A stretch of 64,000 nucleotides of DNA, from NCBI RefSeq assembly GCF_000002995.4, contig NW_025062476.1, positions 1,371,501 to 1,435,500 of the forward strand, given 5' to 3'. The DNA is from Brugia malayi (taxonomy: Eukaryota > Nematoda > Chromadorea > Rhabditida > Onchocercidae). A program made the position numbers and the translations under genes. Of the stretch, positions 49,659 through 62,292 are shown one piece after another (position 1 is the first letter of the stretch; the number at the start of each line of letters is the position of its first letter). Below the pieces are notes generated by a model. It was given only the letters and a program-made list of their open reading frames with translations. It made no database searches and had not been told where the DNA came from.

Positions 49659-52600
49659 GGTGAAACACAATTTTGTGAGATGACAGAAATGCTCAAATGG
49701 AAGCTTTTTATTTCAGATTGCTTGGAATTAAAGACCAAAGGTGAAACAGTTGTTTTAATATTTTTTCCCTTTCATTCTCGCTTTCTTCTCCACCATTGGT
49801 AGTTTATGAAGTCTGTAAATGTTCTTTTGAAACTCGATGGAAGTGCTGCAGTAGCGTGTTCTACCATTTCAGTAATACATGTACACTGGGTGACACCACA
49901 AGAAATGGTATTCTGATGCATTTAATAAAATACATATCACTAATAATATCACTGATAGAACTTCATTGGATCACTTGAAATTTGATAAATATTGCTTATT
50001 GACATACATCCATAACTATTCCTACTATTATAAAAAAAATTTCAACATAAGCTGAAGCGGTATTTGATATTTGAAAGGATGGAGCAAATTTCAAAAAAAA
50101 AAGTTTGGTTGACATTTGCATAAAGGAAACTAATGAATAGCTGGAATTAAATGTCATTGAAATATTTAATCTGTGCAGTATATAATGATCCTGTCTACTT
50201 TGTTTAATAAAATATTGTATATTGAATGGTAAATAAAATATTGAATGAATTATTTGCATGTTGTAAAAATTTTAGGTTTTAAATTTTGGTGACATCAATT
50301 AACTGACAACTGGAAATATATTGGTTTACTTCCGATGTTTATTCTTAACTATTGTTTACCATCTTACTCATATTTTAATTGATCATATCCAATTCTATCT
50401 CAACATATGCAATAATTCACAATCGATCGAACTGTAGTAGGCATAATCCTCGGTCAGATCGGTCAGAAATGGAAAGTAACACACAATGAATTGATAGGAG
50501 ATATGTGAAAACTTTAGTGTGAATGGGTGGTGGTCAAAGCAGTGGTAATTAATAATGATTCTAACTAACCAGAAGTTTAAAACACCATTCTTTTCATTTT
50601 AATCTCTGCCTTTCTTCAAATTAATTCAGCAACTCAAATAATGAATCAGCAAGGTAAAGAAGTTTTCAAGCAAGTGATAGAAGTAATTGCACAAAATCAA
50701 AATGCATGAATGGAAATTGATGAATAGTTGGAATCAAATATCAGTAGGTGATGAAATGTTTAATCTATACAGTATTGAATAATCCTAATTGCGTTTCTTA
50801 AAAAAATATTGCTACTGAATTATTTGCACATTATGGAAATTTTAGATTTTAAATGTCAGTTGATTGACAGTTACAACCTTTTTACGAAAGTTAATCAGTT
50901 TTTTTAATCAAGTTAATCAGCACAAAATTTAATTTCGATAAATCTAGCATGAACTTTTGCGGTAAAATCCAGGTCTCAAATCAAAACAAAAATGTTTTTA
51001 TAAGAGATCTTTTCTTTTTCTGTTCTGTTCTATTGTCGGTTATGATTTGTGACAAGTTTAATGAGTAAAAGGCTACGAACTGATTTGCTTAATACTATAG
51101 TCCCAGGAAAATATTTCAACTACCCGAGAATTGGGATCACTTACTAATGATTCTTTTTCTTGTGACATTAATTGAATATTGGACTTATTATTATTGAAGT
51201 GTAAGTGGAATTATTATTATTGCACAAAATTCAATAAATCTAACATGAACGTTTTGCGGTGAATGTCCGATCTCAAATCAACTCCAAAAAATAGTTCAAC
51301 TCCAGGGTAGAGGAGCAACAAATATAGTCAACAAATATAGTTGATAGCATGAGAGCAACAAATATAGTTGACAGCATGACATAATAATGAGTGCTAATGT
51401 GACTTTCAAGAAAGCAGTATACTATAAAATGGGAACAGTTAGCCGCGGGTTGCTTCTTATCCCTAATGTGAACTACCCGTGGATATAAAGCAAAAGCAGT
51501 AGTGCTGCCTAGGTTTTCCCCTTCTCCTATGGAAAGAACCATTCGATGATAATTCTAATGAAAAAGAAGAGATGGGGTCATGATTAGTGTTAGCCTATTT
51601 GCTGCTTCTATGAGTATTGCTCTATTGGCAATATTCCTACTAATATTTTATTGGATTATTTGATTCAAAAATTTACCGACGATTTCCTTTTTTTAATATT
51701 TATGCATTATTCCACATAATTATAAAATTCTTTTTCACATTAAGAGTTTGCAAAGTACTAAAGCTAAAATTGATATAAAAATTCAATTCTGTATTAGCGA
51801 TTTACAGGATTTTATTGATTCATTGCTGAATTTGTGATAAAAAATTTTTAAATCAATATTTCAGTAATAATTTATCATTTTAAATTGATATTTCAAATAA
51901 TTTATGACATTATTATTTTGCCATCAAAATATTGGCTGAAGATATAGCGCCAGGGAAAAATCACAAATAAATTCAAATTTATATTATAATTCTTCAAAAT
52001 TTCAAATTTGTAAATTACCTAATTTTCCGGAGTTCGGGTTTTTAATAAATTCATTGCTGAAATTAATTGAATATGATACAAAATATTTGCAAGTACTAAA
52101 GCTAAAATGATATTAAAATTCAATTCTGTATTAGCGATTTTTTATTTATTGCCATATTTGTGATAAAAAATTTTAAATTCTATTAAATCTGTTTATCTCT
52201 CGCAAATTTTAGGAAACTATTAAAACATTTATCACACATAATTCAAGCTATCATAACTAATTTATTTAATCACTATATCACTCCAACTTTTTCTATTAAT
52301 ATATTTCACTAATTTTCTATTTATATTAATTAATCATTATTTTACAATGATTGAAAATTCTCAACTAAAACTTCTCAAAATACATAAAACTAAAGGATAA
52401 AAATATTGACTGATGAATTTTGCATACAACGAAATATGTAAATTTTAAGTCGTTTACAAATGTTAACTTTGTAAATAACAAAAACAATCATAAATTAGCA
52501 ATGATTAAAAGGCTTTAGAAAAATACTTCAAAAAGTCATCATCAATTTATTTTTAAACATTTTTTTAAAAAAAATTTCTCTCACTTTTAATGTTCACTAT

Positions 52601-54473
52601 TAAGCAGGAAAAAATACACTAAATACTGTGATTTGCTATTTCATCAAGTGCTACTCGAAGAATTATTTTAAATGAGTATTATCATAGAGTTTGCGACAAT
52701 GAGGGATTGAAGTAGTATAAATTAAGTAATAGAAGTAATAATTTTGTAATTGCATATTCTTACAATTATTTAAATGCGCTAATAAGCCTTGAAATTTTGC
52801 ACAATTAATGGCTGTTTGAAATAAAAAAGTATAAAAAAACTTCAATTTATCAATTTATTGCAAAGGCATGGATGAAAAGGATTTGTCTTCCTTATCAATA
52901 ATATTATGTTTTATAGCTAATTAACAGCTCGATTAGTTATTTGTAGTGTGGAATTCGTTATCAATATTTATGGAAGCATATTATTATCAGAGTTTACAAT
53001 GCAGTACCCGAAATTGCTAAAAGAGACTTATCATTCTTTCCTGATAAATTTATTTATTAATGATTGTCAATGAAAGTCAATTTTGATTTGAAAAACAGAA
53101 AAAGGCAAACTTGTGTACTAACATAAATTTCAAAGAATTGGAATTAATCTGAAATAAAACTTTTTAAGAATCTTTAAAAGAGATACACTATTAAGTGGGA
53201 CGTGATTTAAATACGTCAATAATCTCTAAAAAAGGTAGATTTTATGAACTTCGATATTGACTTAAACACAATAAATAAAAATAAAGAATTAAAAACTTTT
53301 TTATCAAATACGGCAATAAATAAAAAATCGCTAACACATAATTGAATTTTAATATCATTTTAGCTTTAGTACCTTGCAAATATTTTGTATCATATTCAAT
53401 TAATTTCAGCAGTGAATTTATCAAAAACCCAAATTCCGGAAAATTAGGTAGTTTAAAAATTTGAAATTTAAAGAATTATAACATAAATCTGAACTTATTG
53501 GGAAATTTCACTAACGCTATACCTTCGGTCGAAATTTTTGGGGCAAAATTCTTTTCATAATAATGACAAAATTTATTTGAAATATTAATTTAAAATGATA
53601 ACTTATTACTGAAATGCGGAATTAAAATTTTTTTAACACAAATTCAGCAATAAATTAATAAATCAGAGTTAGATATGATCAATTAAAATGTGAATAAGAT
53701 GGTAAGCAATAGCCATCAATAAATATAGGAAGTAAGCCAACATATTTCCACTTGTCAGTTAATTGATGTCACCAAAATTTAAAACCTAAAATTTTTACAA
53801 CATGCAAATAATTCATTCAATATTTTATTTACCACTCAATATACAATATTTAATTAAACAAAGTAGACAGGATTATTATATACTGCACAGATTAAATATT
53901 TCAATAACATTTAATTCCAGCTATTCACCAGTTTCCTTTATGCAAATGTTACTCCATTTTATCAACCAAACTTTTTTTTGAAATTTGTTCCATCCTTTCA
54001 AATATCAAATACCGCTTCAGCTTATGTTGAAATTTTTTTTATAATAGTAGGAATAGTTATGGATGTATGTCAATAAGCAATATTTATCAAATTTCAAGTG
54101 ATCAAATGAAGTTCTATCAGTGATATTATTAGTGGTATGTATAACAAACCATTTTATATTAAATGCATCAGAATCCCATATCTCACGATGTCACCCAGTG
54201 TACATGTATTACTGAAATGGTAGAACACGCTACTGCAGCACTTCCATCGACTTTCAAAAGAACATTTATAAACTTTTAAACCACAAATGGTGGAGAGGAA
54301 AGCAGAATGAAAGGGAAAAAATATTAAAAACAATGAAGATTTGAAACTGTTTCACCTTTGGTGTTTAACTTTTCACAACGATTAAAAACCTTTGATCTTT
54401 AAATCCAAGCAATCTGAAATAAAAAGCTTCCATTTGAGCATTTCTGTCATCTCACAAAATTGTGTGTTTCACC
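49659..54473. repeat. H spacer copy 4
   Basis: Divergent 5' region between G8 and G9, matching copy 3 at a 17,628 bp offset. Small differences include GAGGGATTG for GACGGATTG near 52702. No coding region recognised. Confidence 0.75.
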
Positions 54474-57400
54474 ATGTTCTTCAATATATTTATGACACCC
54501 ATCATTTGGTTCAATCTTCTACTATGCATCGCTTCTGATAATGAAACTTTCCATCTACCTAATTTCGACACTGCTAATGAAGTTATTACAAATAATACTT
54601 ATTCTGGCATCTCAGATACCTTTGGATTTCTCGATTACCTCAATTTCGAGCCATTGTTTAGCTCAGAATTTCCATCCGATCCTTCACAGTTCATTGATTT
54701 CGCTCAGTTTAGTGAAACTGAGGATGTAGGAAGTGAAGAATCGAAATCTGAAACTAATCAGATCACAAATTCTCCTCATCCTGGTTTCTCCGATATCTAT
54801 GATCCCTTCGGCCACACTAATTTGGAGTTATCACTTAGCTCAGATATGGACTCATATAGGAGTTTCTGGAGAGATGCTAATGAAGAATTAAAAATGAGTA
54901 ATGATAACCTGCGATATCCTTCCATTAGAGGTGAGAGTTTTGTTTTAGATACATTTAAAGATAAATAAACTTCTTCTAATTTGAGTTATTTAGATGCTCA
55001 GAATGAAACTTCTTCCTCACTTAATCTCAACAGCGATGATATTATCACATATGTGCACTTACCTGGCTCACAACAAAATGCCGTTCCGATTTATTTTCAC
55101 CAGCTTACTCTTTCCTCAGATGACACTTCCAGTCAAAGTGCAACTGCTGAACAGAGCAACATCGACAATAAGTACTCAGATTACTTGAATATCCTCGATT
55201 ACAAGGAAAATACCTATAAAGAACCAGGAACAGGTAATGACACATTGCATAACAACTCTTCGTCCTAATATTTCTTTAGTTTCATCAGCAGCTCCAAATT
55301 GAAGGTAGAAGTAATAACGAATCGAAAATAATTTCGTCACAGCAGAAAATTCACAATTACCTGCTAAGTGAGACCTTTTTAGAAACGATATTAAAAGTGA
55401 TTTTTGCTGCAAATATGTGAGAAGATAAAACAACTACTAGTTTCCTTAGCCATTTAAAATACAATGTGATATTATTTTATGGCCCTGAAATGTTTATGAT
55501 TCCTCACATTACTTAAGTACCAAGGTGTATTAGACTACTTACTGCAATGAAACGCTTTGACAATAATTTTTCAAATAAGAAAAATTACTGTGACCACGAA
55601 AAATCACAAAGTATATCTGACACATAGGTCAGCCCTTCATCAATGAATGCGAAGTGCCTGGTTGTGGGCAAATATTCAACCATGATTCAACATTTCATAG
55701 TCACAAGCAAACACATGAATCTAATCCTCAGTGCGAGTGCTGCGGCAAATTCTTCAGTAGTCATGAATGTACTATTTAGGCATAAGAAGCTCTGCCAATA
55801 AAATCTCGTTAGTTTGCAAATTTAACAGAATTTTAGAAGCATATGACAGCTTAAAATAGAATGCATGTACAAGAAAAAACACGCAGAAAATTTGGCTTCT
55901 AGGATGAAAATTATTTGATGTAAATTATTTGAAATGAGATGTGCTAAGGAGTGATATTTTTATAAATAATCAGATTACATAATTAGTTGCCAAACATTGT
56001 AACAGAATGGCAATTGCAAAAACAAATATTATAAGAGTTTTTTAGGTGGAAAAAGCTACGAATGTCTTTATCCCGGGTGTGCTGTGATCCCGAAAAGTCG
56101 TAACGAATATGTGACACATAGAAAAACACACAGTCAGCCCTTCATCTATGAATGCAGAGCGCCCGGTTGTGGGCGAACATTCGACCATAGATCATCATTT
56201 TGCAACCATAAACAAACGCATGAACCTCATCCTCAGTGTGGGCGCTGTGGCAAACTTTTCGTTAGCAGGAATGGACTGAATTATCATAAGAAGTGCTACC
56301 CTACAAAATCTCGTTAGTTTGCAAATCTAGCAAAATTTTAAACACATATGTCAACCTGGAATAGAGTGCCTGTGAAATCCATTATGAAATATCTGACAGC
56401 GAGTGTTGATGCAATGGAAAAATCACAATTACACATTTTGTTGTAACTATACTCGAAAATGATTAAGCAACTTCTTGTGATCTAAATTATTTGAAATGAA
56501 TGTGATAAGATTATTTCATGAGAGTGATATTTTTATGGTTTATCACACTAGTCAATTAGCTGCCAAAAACCATAATAAAATATCAATTGAAAAAACAAAT
56601 ATGTGAGATTTTCAGATGAACGATGCTATGAATGCCTTTATCCCGGATGTGCTATGGTCACGAAAAGTTACAAGGAATATATAGCACATAGGAAAGCACA
56701 CGGTCAACCCTTCATCTTTCAATGCAAAGTGACTGGTTGTGAGCGAATATTCAACAGTGAATCGTCATTTCAGAAACACAAGCAAACGCATGAACCTCAT
56801 CCCCAGTGCGAGGATTGTGGCAAATTCTTCACCACCAGGAATGGACTGCAAAAACATAAAAAGATCTGCCAAACAAAATCTCGTTAGTTTATAAATTTAG
56901 CAGAATTTTAATAGATATGTTAGCCTGAAATAGAATGCATGTAAAATGTGTTTCACATGCATTCTATTTCGCGAAGCACTTGTGACCACAGAGTCACAGT
57001 ACAAAATTCATTTGACGCGCTCGTTAGATGTCGCATATTTTCTTTTATAACGCTTACTCGATGTGTAGTAGTTGCCCATGATCTAAGAACCAAATGCTTA
57101 AAAAGGTGTTGACAGTGGTGACAGTGATGCTTCAATATACATCTACGAACATTGAAAATATCAACAGAGAAACGAATGCTCCATTCGCTCTTCACCAAAT
57201 TACTTTGTTTTTCTAATTCGTAGAAAGTATGCAAAAAAGAATGTCATTTCATCCACAAAGCCAAGCTACGATGAACAAAAAAATGGCGACTGCAGAAACA
57301 AATAATATAAGAGTTTTTTAGGCGGAAAAAACTACGAATGTCTCAACCCCGGATGTGCTATGGTAACGAAAAGTCGCAAAGAATTTATAACACATAAAAA

Positions 57401-57593
57401 AACACACGGTTTGCCCTACATTTATGAGTGCAGAGCGCCCGGTTGTGGACGAATATTTGACCATGATTCATCATTTTACAATCACATACAGACGCATGAA
57501 CCTCGTCCTCAGTGCGAGCGATGTGGCAAATTCTTCACCAACAGGAATGGACTGCAAAACCACAAAAAGATCTGCCAAACAAAATCTCGTTAG
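54474..57593 (+). CDS. G9: signal-peptide-like zinc-finger protein, three intact cassettes plus a dead one
   Basis: Exons 54474-54930, 54994-55233, then cassettes 56046-56312, 56616-56882 and 57322-57593; about 500 residues if the dead cassette at 55575-55812 is skipped, which leaves the phase intact. Intron 1 is 63 bp. Exon 1 starts like G6 (FSETEDVGSEES) and ends like G1 or G3 (SFWRDANEELKMSN). In the first intact cassette the last finger ligand is changed (HKKCY where G3 has HKKCC). The second begins like the fourth cassette of G3, then changes after about 56697 to RKAHGQPFIFQC with finger-2 helix SESSFQK, the most divergent helix in the window. The third resembles G4 but ends like G5 (NRNGLQN). 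A truncated decayed cassette lies between the last two. Confidence 0.75.
55575..55812 (+). pseudogene. Dead first cassette of G9
   Basis: The acceptor CAG has become CAA just before 55575. A deletion of about two dozen bases removes the Cys pair of finger 1, a further deletion of about 11 bases in the linker (ACACATAGGTCAGCCC) shifts the frame, and an extra T lies in finger 3 (AGTAGTCATGAATG). The start resembles first-position cassettes and the end resembles second-position ones, so it may be a fusion of two. The terminal TCTCGTTAG is still present. Confidence 0.72.
56927..56970. repeat. Hairpin, second copy
   Basis: Identical arrangement 35,755 bp downstream, here after the second intact cassette of G9, i.e. 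inside an intron instead of beyond the last exon. Confidence 0.62.
57106..57276 (+). pseudogene. Truncated decayed cassette between two G9 cassettes
   Basis: D-spacer-type relic that stops abruptly after GCTACGATGAAC and continues with the sequence found upstream of the last G4 cassette (AAAATGGCGACTGCAGAAAC). It is a second, independent junction of the kind seen in G5. Confidence 0.58.
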
Positions 57594-57708
57594 TTTATAA
57601 ATTTAGCAGAATTTTAATAGATATGTCAGCCTGAAATAGAATGCATGTAAAATTTGTTGCGAAGCATTTGTGACCACAGAGTGACCTAAGAACCAACTGC
57701 TTAAAAAG

Positions 57709-57985
57709 GTGTTGACAGTGGTGACAGTGACGTTTCCATATACATCAACAAACACTGAAAATATTAGCAATGTAATGAATATTCCATCCACTCTTGGCCA
57801 AATTAGCTTTGTTTTTCTAATTCGTGGAAAGTATGCAGAAAAACATATCATTTCATCTATAAAGCCAAGCTGCCATGAACTGCTAATCATTTCTTTTGGC
57901 GTTACAAAACAAGTAAAAATTTTCATTCCAGAAAATGAGACACAATTTGGGCATTCTTCGCAAACAATAAGAAAAGGAGCGTAGC
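57709..57985 (+). pseudogene. Decayed zinc-finger cassette downstream of G9
   Basis: Close to the relic after G1, with an extra A in GCAAACAATAAG near 57966 that lengthens the accidental open frame. Confidence 0.55.
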
Positions 57986-59069
57986 AATTTGATGTTTTTG
58001 AGGTATCAGAATGCAGCTACCAATTTATAATTTCATTTTATCATTGGAATTTTTCCTATTTTATCTTTATTTGTTATTCCATGAACTAGTAAAAAATGAT
58101 TAGCAAATGGGTTCACAACTAAAATGAACAATTTATGATACAAAGAGCTAATATTAAAAAGCATCCCAAGTGAGAAAAAAAGTATTCACCTAATAATTTA
58201 TAACAAAAGTTGACATCACAAAGTTGTTTTAAACATGGAAATGCTGTTATAAGGAAGAGAGATGATGCATTTTTAACTTACTTATCATAATTGTTCATTA
58301 TTAATTTATTTAAATTCAATATGCAAAAAGTTGTTTTCCACTTATCATAAGAAAGCAGCTCTAATCTTTAACATGTTGAACAAATTTTTCTTTTCTCGAA
58401 TACTAAGTATAATGAAACAAAGATCCATTTGATGTTCTTCATAACAATAGACAATTATGTTTTTTAATTCATTACTAAATAAATCTATGTTCTACAAAAT
58501 ACGCATGTAGATAAAAAATAGCGCAATTGTCTTGACTGAAAAGCGATCAATATAATTAGATGGAGAATAAATAGTATTTATCTGTTGAATGATGTTCAAA
58601 TGATCTGCTTTTGTCTCTTTTCATGCGGGTTCCTAAGGCCATATATATCGTGGAAATTACTCAGTTTACTCTCTGCAAATTAATAAAAAAGGCACATGGA
58701 CAAAATTCATTTTCAATTAACAATCCAAAAAAAAAAAAAATTGATCTGCATCAGTACTGAAAATGTGATCATGTCATTTAACAAAAAATTTCAGAGATTG
58801 TATGTAAGCCAAAGATCAGCTATATTTCATTAATAATTTCTAATTTTTACATTGACTGATCATGAAAGATCGATCGCATAAACAACTAAATTTTTGTAAC
58901 AACGAAATGAAGAAAATAGCAAATTTTGCTAATAATTATTGCTACAACTATTGTTATACCAATTACATATTATACTGCAAGTTGACAAACATGCTTAAAA
59001 TTTTGATAAATTTAAGAAATTCATGAGGTGATTTCCCGTAATACTTCGTGGGTGCTTTCAGTGCAACCT

Positions 59070-59160
59070 TACTTACTGGTAACCTTACCGCTGAAGAATT
59101 TGCCACAGTATGATTTATCCTTATATATTTCTTCATGGTTGCAAAATAATAATAATACAA
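59070..59160 (-). pseudogene. Old antisense zinc-finger cassette fragment
   Basis: On the minus strand the reading FCNHEEIYKDKSYCGKFFS aligns with FCNHKQTHEPHPQCGRCGKLFVS of G3, covering the end of finger 2 and the start of finger 3. Several ligands are lost. It lies in an otherwise unrelated stretch, in the orientation expected of a former convergent gene. Confidence 0.45.
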
Positions 59161-59730
59161 TGCTTTCCAACATTCTTCAATTATTTGTTGTAATTTTTAA
59201 TGTCCACGAGCATTTTTTTCTTATTTTGTAAATATTTTACTATGAATATGAAAGAAAAATTAGTAAGTAGCCATCCTACAACAAACAAACATGCTAGGAG
59301 CATAATAATATTGTCATTGATTGTTTTTAGTAAATCTTTCAGCAAAAAATAGCTGACAGAATTGAAAGATAAATGTCAATTACAGACGCAATCACTTCAT
59401 AAATTTATTTTTGACATCTAACTTTAATGAAATTACTACTACAAAAGAAATCGTACACATGGGATACCATCGGTTTAATTATATGTAAAGGAATTCACAT
59501 AAAAGAATAAAAGAAAAGAAGGGAGTGATATACTACTAAATAGGGTACTTATATAAGGAACAAAATGGCATCTGCATGTACCTAGATTGTGACGAAGACG
59601 CCCGTGAACCATCGTTGTCGCACTCTGTAGACGTCTTCTCTACAACAATATTTCATATTTCTTGTTTAGCTGTGGGAGATTAGTTTGAGTTCGTATAGGA
59701 AAAACATGAATTATTTTGAAGGCTATTTAT

Positions 59731-59901
59731 TTAGATCTCAGTTTGATCCTCCACACACTTGCTTATGAATCGATCTCTGAATTGTTTGCAACAGCAATTG
59801 TCCAAGCATATCTCTTCCACTTCAATGCAACCAAGTCTTAAACCGAATCCAAATTGTGGAATAAAACAGGATGGATTGAAAAGTCGAGTAGCACCAAAAT
59901 A
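59731..59901 (-). other. Short Cys-rich antisense frame, possible exon remnant
   Basis: A 57-codon open stretch with no ATG. It ends CLDNCCCKQF...FISKCVEDQTEI then stop. The cysteine density is unusual for AT-rich noncoding DNA. Just upstream on the minus strand a GGTTACAG acceptor-like site (60038-60045) opens another frame. Not recognised; it could be a decayed gene unrelated to the zinc-finger family, or chance. Confidence 0.2.
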
Positions 59902-60454
59902 TTATTTGATAAAAAAAGAAACGCAGATTATGGGATAATTTGTCGTCCATTTCAATGACACTGAAATGTTCTACCGATACTTTTTGATGACATCTTGAAC
60001 CGGAAAAGCAGAGAAGCATATTCAGTAATGCATATGATACTGTAACCAAATCAAAGAAATAATTGCTCGTCATGTTCCATAACCAGGTAACAATCTGTGG
60101 CATATGAGAAAACTTAGGATAAACTTAGGCAGCACTACTGTTTCTGCTTGATACCCGCGGGTAGTTCAGATTATGGGATGGGTGAGAAACAAAGCAGAAC
60201 AGAGATAATTCATTCATTGATGCACCACTGAAGACGTAGATTGCATTTGCACTGAGCGATATATTGAGAATCACGATAGCTCATTTACCCTTGTTGGCTA
60301 TTTATGTATTAGTGCTTCCCATGCTTCTTTATCTTCTTTCCTGGCTTCAAGAATTATTCTCCTTCAATATAGGTTTTGAAGAAATAATTTGAGTTGTATC
60401 AGAGCAAGAAGAAAGTATTCCAATGGGTCCATATTGAGCGCTGTAAATTGAAAT

Positions 60455-60540
60455 TTTTATTCTTGAAAAAAAATTTTTTTTTTGAAATTTTTTTATTTCT
60501 TAAATTGAAAAAAAAAAATTTTTAAAAAAAATTATTCTTT
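60455..60540. repeat. A/T-run low-complexity tract
   Basis: Alternating runs of up to eleven A or T bases. No other content. Confidence 0.7.
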
Positions 60541-62292
60541 GTTAAATCCCTTTTAGTCCAAGTTGTAAGCTATTTTGGAGAAATCTTTATTAGAGCTGCA
60601 GTCAACATCAAAAATTTTCTTAAATTAGTTCATCTATGCTTACCTATGTATTCGGGAATATTTTTGTTGAATCTTTTGATAATAATTCTATTATATTCAC
60701 TAAAGCTCTCTTAAAGACAGACTTCATTTCTTTATAATTCGTGAGTGCTTCTTAAGTTCCTTTTAACGTTGTCAGTATAAAGTTTTATTTTACAGAGCAA
60801 TTTCTTTCTGATGTAATTTAGATTTAATATTTTTTAAATGATGGTTAGGATTGATAATAAAAGGGAACTTAAGAAGCACTTTAAATTTATAATTAAAATG
60901 AAACTCTTTGGAAACGGCAACATGCTATTTTGTGCTCAGTTTCATCTCCAATATTTTTCAATCAAGGAATAGAGTACATTTTGTTATGAGGAAGCTATTC
61001 TAATCGCAAAAACCTTTTTCCAACATTGGCTATTATCACTTCATTTTCATCATTCTAAAAGCGAAGCAATAAATCTCCAAATATGGGATAATAATAAACA
61101 CTCGGTGCATTCTTTTAAGTGAACAAAACTACAACACGAAGTTATAACTTAAGAAGCCAGTGAATATAACTCGTCTATTTCAACGCATGCTTTTTCTTAT
61201 ATATTGATCTATAATTGTTCACAAATTGTCTCTTTTGATTTCCTCTAACTTTAATCGATTTGCTAATTCCTTCGATATAAAAGATGCTTGCGGTCCAATG
61301 TGTCAATTCACTGTGTTTTACTTTCCATTCTTGACCGCTGTGAGGATTATGTCTAGAGTGATATTTTAAACTTCTGGTTAGTGAGAATCATTATTAATTA
61401 TCACTGCTTTGACCATTATCCATTCACACTAAAGTTTTCACATATCTCCTATTAATTCATTTTGTGTTACTTTCCATTTCTGACCGATCTGAGGATTATC
61501 TCTACTACAGTTCGATCGATTGTGAATTATTACATACGTTGAGATAGAATTCGATATGATCAATTTCTACTACAGTTCGATCGTACATATGATAGAATTC
61601 GATATGTGAGTAAGATGATAAGCAATAGCTAAAAATAAACATCGGAAGTAAACCAATATATTTCCAGTGTCAGTTAATTGATGTCACCATCAATATTTTA
61701 TTTACCACTCAATATACAATATTTCATTAAACAAAGTAGACAGGATTATTATATGCTGCACAGATTAAATATTTCAATAACATTTAATTCCAGCTATTCA
61801 TCAGTTTCCTTTATGCAAATGTTACTCCATTTTATCAAACACACTATTAAAATTTGTCCCATTCTTTCAAACATCAAACACCGTTTCAGCTTATGTTGAA
61901 ATTCTTTCTCATAATAGCAGGAACAGTATGTGAAATGTATCTCAAAAAACCAATAATTAAAGTGATGCGTCTATTCTGTCAGTGACATTATTAGTGGTAT
62001 AATATTATTAGTGCATTTTATTAAATGCATCAGAATACCATTTCTTGCGGTGTCACCTAGTGTACATGTATTACTGAAATGGTAGAACACGCTACTGCAG
62101 CGCTTCCTTCGGGTTTCAAAAGAACATTTATAAACTTTACAATGCGGATTTAAAACTGTTTCACCTTTGGTGTTTAATTTTTCACAATGCAAATTAAAAG
62201 CTATTTGAACCTTTGGTCTTTAATTCCAAGCGATCTGAAATAAAAAGCTTCCATTTGAGCATTTCTGTCATCTCACAAAATTGTGTTTCACC

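Larger units (their letters stand above)
57594..62292. other. Diverged spacer between G9 and G10
   Basis: Starts like a D spacer (decayed cassette to about 57985, similarity fading after about 58090). From about 58100 to 61370 it is mostly not shared with the rest of the window. It contains an antisense zinc-finger relic (59070-59160), a short Cys-rich antisense frame (59731-59901), a segment resembling the inverted H spacer (60113-60185) and A/T-run low-complexity DNA at 60455-60540. From about 61380 it reads like a gene 5' flank again, with a degenerate partial copy of the TTACTTTCCAT motif just before it (61316-61360). Confidence 0.6.

Noticed and set aside
59822..60103. 93-codon minus-strand open frame resembling a membrane protein
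   Set aside because: AT-rich codons give hydrophobic residues by chance; no repeated pattern of membrane segments and no supporting splice sites beyond one weak acceptor.
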